DNA of 64,000 nt, from the NCBI GenBank assembly GCA_035499735.1, contig DATJYC010000014.1, positions 4,037 through 68,036 on the forward strand, read 5' to 3'. Source of the stretch: VBDM01 sp035499735 (GTDB lineage Bacteria; Pseudomonadota; Gammaproteobacteria; Burkholderiales; SG8-39). Below are positions 33,849 to 44,525 of the stretch, one piece after another (position 1 is the stretch's first letter; each line of letters begins with the position of its first letter). The notes beneath the pieces are model-generated. The model was not told where the DNA came from, did not search any database, and saw only the letters and a list, made by a program, of their open reading frames with translations. Made by a program: the position numbers and the translations under genes.

Positions 33849-35000
33849 ATGATTGAGCGCTCGTCGGGCGGCGACGACGCGGTCCTCGTCGGTCTGGACT
33901 TCGGCGACCGCGGGTACGAGGAGGGTCTCGAAGAACTCCGGCTGCTCGCAGCGAGCGCAGGAATCCGCGCGCGCGCGGTGATCCACGGGCGCCGCGTCCG
34001 GCCCGACCCGGCGCATTTCGCCGGCTCGGGAAAAGTCGAGGAGATCAGGCGCGCCTTGAAGGACCAGGGCGCCACACTCGCGATCTTCAACCACGCGCTG
34101 TCTCCGGTGCAGGAGCGCAATCTCGAAAAGGCGCTCGGCGTCCACGTCGTCGATCGCACGCGCCTCATCCTCGACATCTTCGCCCAGCGCGCCAGGAGCC
34201 ACGAGGGCAAGCTCCAGGTGGAGCTCGCGCAGCTCGAGCACGCCTCGACGCGGTTGATCCGCGGATGGACTCACCTCGAGCGCCAGCGCGGCGGCAGGGG
34301 CTTCCTCTCCGGCATGGGCGAGACCCAGCTGGAGGTCGACCGGCGCCTCATCGCCGCCCGCGTGAAGGTGCTGAAGGACAAGCTCGGCAAGCTCCAGCGC
34401 AGGCGCGAGGTGCAGCGACGCGCCCGGGAGCGCGGCCGCGCCTTCACGGTCTCCCTGGTGGGCTACACCAATGCGGGCAAGTCGACCCTGTTCAACACCC
34501 TGACGCGCGCGGGAGCGCTGGCCGAGGACCGCCTGTTCGCGACGCTGGACACCACCACGCGCAAGCTCTACCTTCCCGAGGTCGGCAACGTGGCGATATC
34601 CGACACGGTCGGATTCATCCGCGATCTGCCTCACGCCCTCGTCGCCGCCTTCCGGGCGACGCTGGAGGAGGCGATACACGCGGATCTGCTCCTGCATGTC
34701 GTCGACGCGGCGAGCGGGGCCCGCGAGGCGCAGATCGAGGAAGTGGACAAGGTGCTCGCCGAGATCGGTGCGGCCGCCATTCCCCGGGTGCTCGTCTGGA
34801 ACAAGATCGACCGCAACGGTCTTCCGCCCGGAGTCGACCGCGACGAATATGATAGAATCCGCCGCGTTCGTCTGAGCGCAAAGACGGGCGACGGCGTGGA
34901 TGGTCTGCGCCGGGCCCTGATCGAGGCGGCGGCCTCGAAGGCATCTCCGGCGTGCCCGCCAAATTCGATGGATGTGCAGCGCCAAGCGGCCGAAGCTTAG
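33849..35000 (+). CDS. hflX: GTPase HflX
   Basis: A 383-residue GTPase that splits stalled 70S ribosomes. The N-terminal HflX domain has HGRRVRPDPAHFAGSGKVEE and FNHALSPVQERNLEKALGVH. The glycine-rich GWTHLERQRGGRGFLSGMGE precedes the G domain with GYTNAGKSTLFN, DTVGFIRDLPH and NKID. It is slightly shorter than E. coli HflX (426), mainly at the C-terminus. Its ribosome-binding site is weak, so coupling to hfq is likely. Confidence 0.96.
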   Translation: MIERSSGGDDAVLVGLDFGDRGYEEGLEELRLLAASAGIRARAVIHGRRVRPDPAHFAGSGKVEEIRRALKDQGATLAIFNHALSPVQERNLEKALGVHVVDRTRLILDIFAQRARSHEGKLQVELAQLEHASTRLIRGWTHLERQRGGRGFLSGMGETQLEVDRRLIAARVKVLKDKLGKLQRRREVQRRARERGRAFTVSLVGYTNAGKSTLFNTLTRAGALAEDRLFATLDTTTRKLYLPEVGNVAISDTVGFIRDLPHALVAAFRATLEEAIHADLLLHVVDAASGAREAQIEEVDKVLAEIGAAAIPRVLVWNKIDRNGLPPGVDRDEYDRIRRVRLSAKTGDGVDGLRRALIEAAASKASPACPPNSMDVQRQAAEA

Positions 35001-35045
35001 GGGCTGCCTGGCGGGGATGTCGTTTGCCGCGGAGCTGGGATTCTT

Positions 35046-36236
35046 ATGTCATTGAACGACCCGCAATGGGGCAAGCGAGGCGGCGGCAACGAGGGGCCGC
35101 CCGACCTCGACGAAATGTGGCGCAACTTCAACCGCAAGCTGAACGGCCTGTTCGGCAGGCGGGGCGGCGGCCCGGATTCGGGTGAGCCGCCCAACCTGCG
35201 CCAGCTCGGCGGGGGAGCCGGGCTCATCGCCCTGGTCGTGCTCGTCGCCTGGCTGGCGAGCGGGTTCTACATCGTCGTCGAGGGCCAGCGCGGCGTCGTC
35301 CTCACGTTCGGCAAGTTCTCCGAGGTGACCCAGTCCGGACTGCGCTGGCGCTTCCCGTATCCGATCCAGAGCCACGAGATCGTGGACCTGACCGGCAGGC
35401 GCACCGTCGAAGTCGGCTACCGCAACAACGTCAAGACCAAGGTGCTGCGCGAGTCGCTGATGCTGACCGACGACGAGAACATCATCGACATCCAGTTCGC
35501 GGTGCAGTACATCCTCAAGGATCCGGTGGCCTATCTGTTCAACAACCGCCGCCCGGAGGACACGGTGCTGCAGGCGGCCGAGACCGCGATCCGCGAGATC
35601 GTCGGCAAGAGCAAGATGGACTTCGCGCTCTACGAGGGCCGCGAGCAGATGGCCGACGGCGCGCAGAAGCTGATGCAGGACATCCTCGACCGCTACAAGA
35701 CCGGGATCCTCATCAGCAATGTCACGGTGCAGAACGCGCAGCCGCCTGAGCAGGTGCAGGCGGCGTTCGACGACGCTGTGCGCGCCAAGCAGGACCTGGA
35801 GCGGCAGAAGAACGAGGGACAGGCGTACTACAACGACGTCGTGCCCAAGGCGCGCGGCACCGCGTCGCGCCTGCGCGAGGAGGCGAACGGCTATCGCGCC
35901 AGGGTGATCGCCAACGCCGAGGGCGAGGCCTCGCGCTTCAGGCAGATCCTCGTCGAGTACAACAAGGCGCCGCAGGTCACCCGCGAGCGGATGTTTCTCG
36001 ACATGGTGCAGCAGATCCTCGCCAGCGCGTCGAAGATCCTCATCGACGCCAAGGCGGGAAGCAACCTCCTGTACCTGCCCCTCGACAAGATCATCCAGAT
36101 GTCGGCGGCCGGAGCGATATCCGAGACGCAGACCGCGGTTCCCGCGCCCAGGGCCACCGAGCCGCCGCCCGCGCCGGACACGGGCGCGCGCTCGCGCGAC
36201 GCGCTGCGGGGGCGCGAGCGTTTGGAGAGGCCATGA
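35046..36236 (+). CDS. hflK: FtsH protease activity modulator HflK
   Basis: A 396-residue membrane protein. A Gly-rich cytosolic N-terminus (NRKLNGLFGRRGGGPDSGEP), one membrane helix (about 58-78) and a periplasmic SPFH/band-7 domain (VEGQRGVVLTFGKFSEVTQS, LRWRFPYPIQSHEIVD) are followed by a coiled-coil region and a Pro/Ala tail. It assembles with HflC into a cage around FtsH. The stop overlaps the hflC ATG by 4 bases. Confidence 0.97.
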   Translation: MSLNDPQWGKRGGGNEGPPDLDEMWRNFNRKLNGLFGRRGGGPDSGEPPNLRQLGGGAGLIALVVLVAWLASGFYIVVEGQRGVVLTFGKFSEVTQSGLRWRFPYPIQSHEIVDLTGRRTVEVGYRNNVKTKVLRESLMLTDDENIIDIQFAVQYILKDPVAYLFNNRRPEDTVLQAAETAIREIVGKSKMDFALYEGREQMADGAQKLMQDILDRYKTGILISNVTVQNAQPPEQVQAAFDDAVRAKQDLERQKNEGQAYYNDVVPKARGTASRLREEANGYRARVIANAEGEASRFRQILVEYNKAPQVTRERMFLDMVQQILASASKILIDAKAGSNLLYLPLDKIIQMSAAGAISETQTAVPAPRATEPPPAPDTGARSRDALRGRERLERP

Positions 36237-37114
36237 AGAACCGCATCGGCATCGCGCTGATCGCCTTCGTCGTCGCGGTGGCGGTCTTCTTCAGCCTGAT
36301 CGCGTTCACCGTCGACCAGCGGCAGCGGGCGATCGTGTTCCAGCTGGGCGAGATCAAGGAAGTGGTCGAGGATCCGGGGCTGCACTTCAAGTGGCCGCTG
36401 ATCCAGAACGTCCGCTATTTCGACCGGCGCATCCTCACGCTCGATACGCCGGACACGGAGCGCTTCATCACCTCCGAGAAGAAGAACGTGCTGGTGGACT
36501 CGTTCGTGAAATGGCGCATCAGCGACCTGAGGCAGTACTACATCAGCGTCCAGGGGGACGAGACGCGCGCGCAGACACAGCTCAACCAGACGGTGAAGGC
36601 CGCGCTCCAGGACGAGTTCAGCAAGCGCACCGTCCACGACGTGATCTCGGGCGAGCGCGACAGGATCATGCAGGTCGTTCGAGAGAAGGTCGACGCCGAC
36701 ATGAAGAAGATCGGCATGTCGATCGTCGACGTGCGCCTGAAGCGGGTCGACCTGCCCCAGGAGGTGAGCGAGTCCGTCTACCGCCGGATGGAAGCCGAGC
36801 GCAAGAGCGTGGCCGCGGAGCTGCGTTCGCAGGGTTTCTCGGAAGCCGAGAAGATCCGCGCGCAGGCGGACCGCGAGCGCGAGGTGATCGTCGCCGAGGC
36901 CTACCGCGACGCGCAGCGTGTCAAGGGCGAGGGCGACGCCAAAGCGGCGGCGGTCTACGCCAAGGCGTTCAGCGAGAATCCCGAGTTCTACTCCTTCTAC
37001 CGCAGCCTGGACGCGTACCGCGCGAGCTTCAAGAACAGGAGCGACGTCCTGGTGCTCGACCCCAATTCGGAGTTCTTCAAGTACTTCAGAAATCCGGGAA
37101 GAGGTGGCCGGTGA
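36233..37114 (+). CDS. hflC: FtsH protease activity modulator HflC
   Basis: A 293-residue partner of HflK. N-terminal anchor IGIALIAFVVAVAVFFSLIA, then the SPFH domain (VDQRQRAIVFQLGEIKEVVE, DPGLHFKWPLIQNVRYFDRR) and the conserved SIVDVRLKRVDLPQEVSESV and MEAERKSVAAELRSQGFSEA segments. ATG 36233 overlaps the hflK stop, and DUF2065 begins right after its own stop. Confidence 0.97.
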   Translation: MKNRIGIALIAFVVAVAVFFSLIAFTVDQRQRAIVFQLGEIKEVVEDPGLHFKWPLIQNVRYFDRRILTLDTPDTERFITSEKKNVLVDSFVKWRISDLRQYYISVQGDETRAQTQLNQTVKAALQDEFSKRTVHDVISGERDRIMQVVREKVDADMKKIGMSIVDVRLKRVDLPQEVSESVYRRMEAERKSVAAELRSQGFSEAEKIRAQADREREVIVAEAYRDAQRVKGEGDAKAAAVYAKAFSENPEFYSFYRSLDAYRASFKNRSDVLVLDPNSEFFKYFRNPGRGGR

Positions 37115-37300
37115 ATGGGCACCACGTTCGTCATGGCCTTCGCTCTGATGCTGATCATCGAGGGCGTGCTCCCCTTTCTTCTCCCGAAGCTGTGGCGCGA
37201 GACGTTCCGCCGCATCACGGAGTTTACTGACGGGCAGATTCGGTTCTTCGGGCTGTCGTCCATGCTCGCCGGCCTGCTGATTCTCTATCTCGTCCGCTAG
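37115..37300 (+). CDS. DUF2065 small membrane protein
   Basis: A 61-residue protein with two membrane helices (GTTFVMAFALMLIIEGVLPF and FFGLSSMLAGLLILYLV) joined by LLPKLWRETFRRITEFTDGQ. DUF2065 (YjeT-like) genes regularly sit directly after hflC. The role is unknown; a link to the HflKC-FtsH complex is inferred from position only. Confidence 0.92.
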   Translation: MGTTFVMAFALMLIIEGVLPFLLPKLWRETFRRITEFTDGQIRFFGLSSMLAGLLILYLVR

Positions 37301-37307
37301 GCGCGCC

Positions 37308-38456
37308 GTGCGCAACTGGGTCCTGCCCGAAAATCTTGAAGACATCCTGCCGCCGCAGGCGCAGCGCATCGACGCGATGCGCACCAGGCTGCTCGGGCTC
37401 TTCCGGGTCCACGGCTACGAGCTGGTGATTCCGCCCATGCTCGAGTACATGGAGTCGCTGCTGACCGGGACGGGGCACGACCTGGACCTGCGCACCTTCA
37501 AGCTCGTCGACCAGCTCTCGGGCAGGATGATGGGCGTGCGCGCGGACATCACGCCCCAGGTGGCGCGCATCGACGCGCACCTGCTGAACCGCAAGGGCGT
37601 CACTCGCCTGTGCTACGCGGGCAGCGTGCTGCTGACGCGGCCGCGGGGGCTGGACTCGACGCGCGAGCCGCTGCAGATCGGCGCGGAGATCTACGGCCAC
37701 CCGGGAATCGAGAGCGACCTGGAGATCCAGCAGTTGCTTGCCGATTCACTCGCGGCCTGCGGCGTCTCGGGAGCCCGTCTGGACCTCGGGCATGTCGCGG
37801 TGTTCAGGACGATCTGCCGGCGCGGCGGCGTGAGCGCCGAGCTCGAGTCGGATCTCTACGAGGTGCTGCAGGCAAAGGACCGCCCGGGACTGCGCGGCGC
37901 GACCGAAGGGCTCGCGAAAGCCACGCGCACGGCGCTTTTGGCCTTGCCCGACCTGTACGGCGACGCAGCCGTTCTCGAGCGCGCGCGCCGCGCGCTCCCC
38001 GGGTATCCCGAGATCGCGCGCGCGCTGCGGGACCTGAAGGCGCTCACCCGCAACGACCGGATTCCGGTATCGGTCGATCTCGCCGACCTGCGCGGCTACC
38101 ACTACCACAGCGGGGTGGTGTTCGCCGCGTATGCACCGGGCGTCGCCAACGCGATTGCGCTGGGCGGGCGCTACGACGAGGTCGGCAAGGCGTTCGGCCG
38201 CGCACGCCCTGCGACGGGCTTCAGCATGGATCTGCGCGATCTCGCGCGCGCCGCACCCGAGCAGAACGGCGCGCTCGCGATCCGCGCTCCGCACTCGCGG
38301 GACCCCGGCCTGGCGGCCGCGATCCGCAGGCTGCGCGAGGCCGGGGAGATCGTCGTGGTGGCGCTGCCGGGGCACGCGGCCGAGCCACCGGCGCCCGAAT
38401 GCGACCGGCAGCTCGCCAAGCGTGCCGGCAAGTGGGTCGTGAGGAAGCTCAAGTAG
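37308..38456 (+). CDS. hisZ: ATP phosphoribosyltransferase regulatory subunit HisZ
   Basis: A 382-residue HisS-like protein starting at GTG 37308. The catalytic-domain fold is kept (RMDxxR-like RIDAMRTRLLGLFRVHGYEL, FKLVDQLSGRMMGVRADITP, VARIDAH, RPRGLDSTREPLQIGAEIYG), but the C-terminal anticodon domain is missing. This marks HisZ, which allosterically supports the short HisG in histidine synthesis. It is found in species with short HisG. The genuine hisS is at 29083. Confidence 0.94.
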   Translation: MRNWVLPENLEDILPPQAQRIDAMRTRLLGLFRVHGYELVIPPMLEYMESLLTGTGHDLDLRTFKLVDQLSGRMMGVRADITPQVARIDAHLLNRKGVTRLCYAGSVLLTRPRGLDSTREPLQIGAEIYGHPGIESDLEIQQLLADSLAACGVSGARLDLGHVAVFRTICRRGGVSAELESDLYEVLQAKDRPGLRGATEGLAKATRTALLALPDLYGDAAVLERARRALPGYPEIARALRDLKALTRNDRIPVSVDLADLRGYHYHSGVVFAAYAPGVANAIALGGRYDEVGKAFGRARPATGFSMDLRDLARAAPEQNGALAIRAPHSRDPGLAAAIRRLREAGEIVVVALPGHAAEPPAPECDRQLAKRAGKWVVRKLK

Positions 38457-39749
38457 ATGGGCAAGAACGTCGTAGTCATCGGCACCCAGTGGGGCGACGA
38501 GGGCAAGGGCAAGGTCGTCGACTGGCTCACCGACCATGCCCAGGGCGTCGTGCGGTTCCAGGGCGGGCACAACGCCGGCCACACGCTGGTGATCGCCGGC
38601 AAGAAGACCGTGCTGCACCTCGTTCCTTCCGGGATCCTCCGGAAAGGGGTCACCTGCTATATCGGGAACGGCGTGGTGCTCTCACCGCGCGCGCTGATCG
38701 ACGAGATGGACGAGCTCGGGCGCGCGGGGGTCGACGTCGCGCCGCGGCTGCGCGTCTCCGAGGCCTGCCCGCTGATCTTTCCCTTTCATGCGGCGATCGA
38801 CGTCGCGCGCGAATCGGCCCAGGGGGCCGCGAAAATCGGCACCACCGGGCGGGGCATAGGCCCGGCGTACGAGGACAAGATCGCGCGGCGCGCGATCCGC
38901 GTGCGCGATCTGATGGTCCCGGAGCGCTTCGCCGCGAAGCTCGAGCCGCTCATGGATTTTCATAATTTCGTGCTGACGAAATACCTGTCGGCGAAGCCGG
39001 TCGACTTCGCCAGGACCCGCGACGAGGCGCTCGCGCTGGCCCCGCGCCTGAAGCCCCTGGTGGCCGATGTCGCGCGCGACCTGTACGCGGCGAGCGACGC
39101 CGGGCAGAACCTGCTGTTCGAGGGGGCGCAAGGGGCGCTGCTCGACGTCGACCACGGAACCTATCCGTACGTGACCTCCAGCAACTGCGTCGCCGGCGCC
39201 GCGGCCGCCGGGTCGGGAGTAGGACCCCAGATGCTGCAATACGTGCTCGGGATCACCAAGGCCTACGCGACCCGGGTGGGCTCGGGCCCGTTCCCGACCG
39301 AGCTCGTCGACGCCACCGGCGAGCTGCTGCGCACGCGCGGTCAGGAATTCGGCGCGACCACGGGCCGCCCGCGCCGCTGCGGCTGGTTCGACGCGGCCGC
39401 GCTGCGGCGCTCGATCCAGATCAACGGCGTCTCGGGCCTTTGCATCACCAAGCTCGACGTCCTCGACGGCCTGGACGAGGTCAAGCTGTGCACCGGGTAC
39501 CGCATCGACGGCAAGGCCGAGGAGCTGCTCCCGCTCGGCGCCGAGGAGGCCGCGCGCTGCGAGCCTGTATACGAGAGCCTTCCGGGCTGGAACGAGAGCA
39601 CCGTGGGCGTGAGCGCGTACGACAAGCTGCCCGCGCGCGCGCGGGCCTACCTGGAACGGCTGCAGGCGCTGTGCGGCGTGCCCGTGGACATGATCTCGAC
39701 CGGCGCGGACCGGAACGAGACCATCGTCCGGCGCCACCCGTTTCGTTGA
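38457..39749 (+). CDS. purA: Adenylosuccinate synthetase
   Basis: A 430-residue enzyme of AMP synthesis (IMP + Asp + GTP). The N-terminal VVVIGTQWGDEGKGKVVDWL is the GTP/IMP loop. GGHNAGHTLV, GTTGRGIGPAYEDK, FEGAQGALLDVDHGTYPYVT and the late TTGRPRRCGWFD are diagnostic. ATG directly follows the hisZ stop. The next gene starts 11 bases after its stop, so read-through into the following catabolic cluster is possible. Confidence 0.98.
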   Translation: MGKNVVVIGTQWGDEGKGKVVDWLTDHAQGVVRFQGGHNAGHTLVIAGKKTVLHLVPSGILRKGVTCYIGNGVVLSPRALIDEMDELGRAGVDVAPRLRVSEACPLIFPFHAAIDVARESAQGAAKIGTTGRGIGPAYEDKIARRAIRVRDLMVPERFAAKLEPLMDFHNFVLTKYLSAKPVDFARTRDEALALAPRLKPLVADVARDLYAASDAGQNLLFEGAQGALLDVDHGTYPYVTSSNCVAGAAAAGSGVGPQMLQYVLGITKAYATRVGSGPFPTELVDATGELLRTRGQEFGATTGRPRRCGWFDAAALRRSIQINGVSGLCITKLDVLDGLDEVKLCTGYRIDGKAEELLPLGAEEAARCEPVYESLPGWNESTVGVSAYDKLPARARAYLERLQALCGVPVDMISTGADRNETIVRRHPFR

Positions 39750-39760
39750 GGAGAGCGCGA

Positions 39761-41374
39761 GTGCTGGAAGGGGTCGTGCCGTTTCCTCCGGAGTACGCCC
39801 GGCGCTACCGCGAGAAGGGCTACTGGCGGGACAAGTCCCTGGCGCAGGAATTCGCGGCCTGCTTCTCGAAGCACGGGGACCGCGTCTTCCTGGTCGACGG
39901 CGACAGGCGATACAGCTACGCCGACCTCGACCGCATCACCGACAACCTCGCGCTCAACCTGCTCGATCTCGGCCTTGAGCCGCTCGACCGCGTCGTGCCG
40001 ACGCTGCCGAACTGCGCCGAGTTCGTGTTTCTCTACTTCGCGCTGCAGAAGATCGGCTGCATCCCGATCGCCGCGCTCGTTACCCACCGCTACGCCGAGA
40101 TCGGCCAGTTCGTGAAACTGTCCGGCGCGACCGCGTGCGTCTATCCCGAGCGCCAGGGCGACTTCGAGTTCGAGCCGGTGATCCAGCGGGTCAAGGCCGA
40201 AAACGCGACCCTGAAGCTCTGCATTTCGCTTGGTGCCCTCCGGTCGCTGATCGAGAAGCCGGCCGCAAGAAGCGACGCACTGAAGAAGATCAAGATCGAT
40301 CCGACCGATCCGTGCATCTTCCAGCTCTCGGGCGGTACAACCGGCATCCCCAAGCTAATCCCGCGGACGCACAACGACTATGCGTACAACTCGAGGCTCG
40401 CGGTCGGCGTGTGCGGGGTCGCCTCCGACTCGGTGCTGCTGCTCGCGCTGCCGATCGCGCACAACCTGCCGCTCGCGTGCCCGGGACTGCAGGGATATTT
40501 TTTCCAGGGCGGCAAGGTCGTTCTCTCGGCGACGACTAAGCCCGACGAGGTCTTTTCGCTGATCCACAAGCACAAGGCCACGCATCTGAAGGTTGTGCCG
40601 GCGCTGCTGATACGCCTCATCAACGACCCAGCGATCGGAAAATACGACCTGTCGTCGCTTCGCGTGATCCAGAGCGGCGGCCAGCGCATGCAGCCGGAGG
40701 TGCGCGCGCGCACCAAGCAGCTGATTCCGTCCGTCACGGTGCAGGAGAATTTCGGCATGTCCGAGGGCATGCTCTTCTTCGTCAAGCTCGACGATCCCGA
40801 GGACGTGCGCATGGAGACCTGCGGCCGGCCGCTCTCTCCCGACGACGAGGTGAGGCTGGTGGACGACGAAGGCAGGGAGGTCGCCGCGGGCGAGGTCGGC
40901 GAGCTGACCTGCCGCGGGCCGTACACGCTGCGCGGCTATTTCGGCGTGCCCGAGTACAACGCGCGCCAGTTCACGCCAGACGGCTTCTACCGCTCCGGGG
41001 ACCTCATGCGGCTACATCCGTCCGGCAACTACGTCGTCGAGGGCCGCAAGAAGGACCTCATCAACCGCGGCGGCGAGAAGATCAGCGCCGAGGAGATCGA
41101 GAACCTGATCCTCGCGCACCCCGCGGTGCAGAACGTCGCCTGCGTGCCGGTATCCGATCCGAACCTCGGCGAGAAGATGTGCGCCTGCCTGGTCTTGAGG
41201 AAGAACAGGAAGCTGGAATTCGGGGAGCTGATCGAGTTCCTGAAGGACAAGGAGATCGCCAAGTTCAAGCTGCCCGAGAGCATGCTGATCTGCGACGATT
41301 TCCCGGTCTCGACTTTCGGCAAGGTCTCGAAGAAGCTGTTGGGCGAAATGGCGGAGAAGAATGCGCATCGTTGA
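39761..41374 (+). CDS. Adenylate-forming aryl-acid ligase (EntE/DhbE-like)
   Basis: A 537-residue ANL-superfamily enzyme starting at GTG 39761, 7 bases after GAGGAG. P-loop-like QLSGGTTGIPKLIPRTHNDY, VQENFGMSEGMLF (aryl-acid pocket region), YRSGDLMRLHPSGNYVVEGR and the C-terminal PVSTFGKVSKKLL with catalytic Lys are visible. The N-terminal FPPEYARRYREKGYW matches 2,3-dihydroxybenzoate-AMP ligases, but no siderophore synthetase is nearby. The setting (amidohydrolase, importer, SDR) suggests activation of an imported aromatic or similar acid, to acyl-AMP and probably acyl-CoA. Confidence 0.85.
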   Translation: MLEGVVPFPPEYARRYREKGYWRDKSLAQEFAACFSKHGDRVFLVDGDRRYSYADLDRITDNLALNLLDLGLEPLDRVVPTLPNCAEFVFLYFALQKIGCIPIAALVTHRYAEIGQFVKLSGATACVYPERQGDFEFEPVIQRVKAENATLKLCISLGALRSLIEKPAARSDALKKIKIDPTDPCIFQLSGGTTGIPKLIPRTHNDYAYNSRLAVGVCGVASDSVLLLALPIAHNLPLACPGLQGYFFQGGKVVLSATTKPDEVFSLIHKHKATHLKVVPALLIRLINDPAIGKYDLSSLRVIQSGGQRMQPEVRARTKQLIPSVTVQENFGMSEGMLFFVKLDDPEDVRMETCGRPLSPDDEVRLVDDEGREVAAGEVGELTCRGPYTLRGYFGVPEYNARQFTPDGFYRSGDLMRLHPSGNYVVEGRKKDLINRGGEKISAEEIENLILAHPAVQNVACVPVSDPNLGEKMCACLVLRKNRKLEFGELIEFLKDKEIAKFKLPESMLICDDFPVSTFGKVSKKLLGEMAEKNAHR

Positions 41375-42199
41375 CCTGCACTGCTACCCGGGCACGAAGG
41401 AGTGGATCGCCTGCCAGGGCCCCTACGTGGAGGCGCTCGCCAAGTACTGGAAGCGGGACTGGGTCGGCAAGACGGAGGACGAGGTCGTCAAGGAGTTTTC
41501 CGACGCGGGCGTCGAGGCGCTGCTGGTCGCGCTCGACCTCGAGACGACGATCAGGACCCCGCCGGTGAGCAACGAGTACGTGCACGCGATGTGGAAGCGC
41601 CATCCGCAGCGCATCATCCAGGCCTGGGGGGCGCTCGAGCCCGCGAAGGGCCAGGTCGCGATGGAGCAGGCGAAGAAGGCGGTGCGCGAGCTCGGCCTCA
41701 TCGGCTTTCACTTTCACCCCATCATGCAGCACTTCGCGGTCAACGACCGTCGCTACTATCCATTGTTCGAGCTGATCGAGTCGCTCGGCGCGGCGGTGAT
41801 GATCGATGTCGGCACGACCGGCATGGGCGCGGGGTTGCCCGGCGGCATGGGCGCGCGGATCCGCCACGCGCACCCTTCGGCGATCGACGACCTCGCGGCC
41901 GATTTTCCGAGTCTCAGGATCGTAATGGCGCACCCGGGATGGCCGTGGGTGGACGAGACCACCGCGGTCGCGCTGCACAAGGGGAACGTCTACTGGGAGA
42001 TGTCGGGCTGGGCGCCGAAGTATTTCCCCGGGAACCTGAAGGTGGACATGCGCGGCCGTCTGCAGGACAAGATCATGTTCGGCAGCGACTACCCGAGCAT
42101 GCCGTACGCGCGCATCCTCAAGGAGTGGCAGGAGCTCGGCTACGCGGACAGCGTGATGGAGAAGATCTTCCACAAGAACGCCGAAAGGGTGCTCGAGCT

Positions 42200-42203
<4 letters not shown>
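41361..42203 (+). CDS. Amidohydrolase-2 family protein with a modified HxH motif
   Basis: A 280-residue TIM-barrel protein of the amidohydrolase-2 family (decarboxylases, hydrolases). It overlaps the ligase gene by 14 bases. Landmarks are an LGLIGFHFHPIMQHF strand, RIVMAHPGWPWVDETTA (metal/base His) and KIMFGSDYPSMPYARI (catalytic Asp). The usual N-terminal HxH is VDLHCYPG here, keeping one His and putting Tyr at the second site. Relatives include hydrolases of aryl beta-ketoacyl-CoA in phenylpropanoid catabolism, a fitting partner for the ligase, but this is inference. Confidence 0.8.
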
Positions 42204-42993
<790 letters not shown>

Positions 42994-42997
<4 letters not shown>

Positions 42998-43734
42998 AGC
43001 GCGCGCTGGACTTCGGCCCGCTCGTCCTCATGGCGCTCGCGTGGGAGGGCGTGGTGCGGCTGAACCTCGTGTCGCCGGACGTGCTGCCCGCGCTGAGCTC
43101 GGTGCTCGAGGCCTGGTGGAAGCTCGCGCTGGACCCGGAGCTGTGGCGAAGCTCCGCGGCCTCGCTTTACCGCGGCGGTGCCGGGCTCGCGCTCGCGATC
43201 GCGGTCGGAGGTGCGCTCGGCATCGCCATGGCCTGGTGGCGACCCGTGAATGCGCTGGTGAGCCCCCTCGTCGAGGCGCTCTATCCCATGCCGAAGTCGG
43301 CGCTGATCCCGGTGACGGCGTTGTGGCTCGGCTTCGGCGACGGCTCCAAGATCCTCCTGATCTTCCTCGGCTGCATGCTGCCGGTCACGCTGGGCGCCTT
43401 CAACGGCGCGCGCTCGAGCGACCAAGCGCTGGTGTGGTCGGCGCGCAGCATGGGCGCAAGCCGCCTCGCCGTGCTGCGCGACGTTGTGTTGCCGAGCGCG
43501 CTGCCGGAGCTGCTGAACGGCATCCGCACGGCGCTCGCCCTCTCGTTCATCCTGCTGGTGAGCTCGGAGCTGATCGTCGCTCGCTCGGGTCTGGGCTACC
43601 TGATCGGATTTCTGGGGGAGGGAGGCGTCTACGATGCGATGTTCGCAGTAGTGCTCACCGTGGCCTTTCTCGGCTTCTTCGCCGACCGGCTCTACCTCCT
43701 TTTCTACAACCGAGTTCTGCGATGGCGCGAATGA
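42994..43734 (+). CDS. ABC importer permease (SsuC/TauC family), first copy
   Basis: A 246-residue inner-membrane protein with about six helices. The EAA-type coupling loop is GASRLAVLRDVVLPSALPEL, and the family signature ALWLGFGDGSKILLIFLGCM is present. TTG 42994 overlaps the ATPase stop (TTGA). It probably forms a heterodimer with the second permease, since one ATPase and one binding protein are encoded. Confidence 0.9.
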
Positions 43735-44495
43735 GCCGGCTCGCTCCCCTGCTGCCGGTCGCGGCACTGGCGATCGCCTGGGAGATCATCGCTCGCAGCG
43801 GCGCGGTGACGCCATTCATGCTGCCGGCGCTCTCGGCGGTCGCCGAGCGTATCTCGGCCGACGGCGCCTCCGGCGAGCTGTGGTCGAACCTCGGGTCCAC
43901 GCTGTATCGCTCGTTCGCCGGCTTCTTCGTCGCGTCGGCGGCCGGGATACCGCTCGGTGTGCTGATTGCGCGCAACCGCGCAATGCGCTGGTTTCTCGAC
44001 CCGGTCGTATCGGCCGGCTTTCCGATGCCCAAGATCGCGTTTCTGCCGATCGTCACGCTCTGGCTCGGGTTCCATGATGTCTCGAAGATCACGATGGTGG
44101 TGCTCGACGCGATCTTCCCTGTGGTGACTGCCGCCGCTGCGGCCACCGCCGTGGTCGAGCGCGAGCTGCTCTGGTCGGCCCGCAACCTCGGCGCGAGCGA
44201 GCGCGAGCTGCTGCGCGAGGTGGTCCTGCCGGCCGCACTGCCGCAGATCTTCACCGGGCTGCAGGTGGCGCTGCCGATTGCCTTGATCGTCGACATCGTC
44301 GCCGAGATGAAGATGGGCGGAGTCGGCCTCGGTGGGGCGATGATCACCGCCTCGCGCTTTGCCGACTCGCCGGGCGTTTTCGCCGGCATCCTGGAGATCG
44401 CGCTGGCCGGCTATGCCCTGGTAAAGCTGATGGCGCTACTGCGCCGCCGCATGCTGCTTTGGCATCCGGAGGCGCTGCTGCCCACCACGGTCTAG
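43731..44495 (+). CDS. ABC importer permease (SsuC/TauC family), second copy
   Basis: A 254-residue inner-membrane protein. Family signature TLWLGFHDVSKITMVVLDAI and EAA loop GASERELLREVVLPAALPQI. ATG 43731 overlaps the previous stop (ATGA); an in-frame ATG lies 9 bases earlier. It is clearly diverged from the first permease, so not a recent duplicate. Confidence 0.9.
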   Translation: MSRLAPLLPVAALAIAWEIIARSGAVTPFMLPALSAVAERISADGASGELWSNLGSTLYRSFAGFFVASAAGIPLGVLIARNRAMRWFLDPVVSAGFPMPKIAFLPIVTLWLGFHDVSKITMVVLDAIFPVVTAAAAATAVVERELLWSARNLGASERELLREVVLPAALPQIFTGLQVALPIALIVDIVAEMKMGGVGLGGAMITASRFADSPGVFAGILEIALAGYALVKLMALLRRRMLLWHPEALLPTTV

Positions 44496-44525
44496 AATGA
44501 TTTCTTTGATCCTGAGGAGGATGAG

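Noticed and set aside
37308..38456. Second histidyl-tRNA synthetase
   Set aside because: It lacks the anticodon-binding domain and lies before purA, the standard place for hisZ.
39761..41374. Siderophore (2,3-dihydroxybenzoate) biosynthesis
   Set aside because: The ligase resembles EntE, but no isochorismate enzymes or peptide synthetase follow. The importer and amidohydrolase fit catabolism better.
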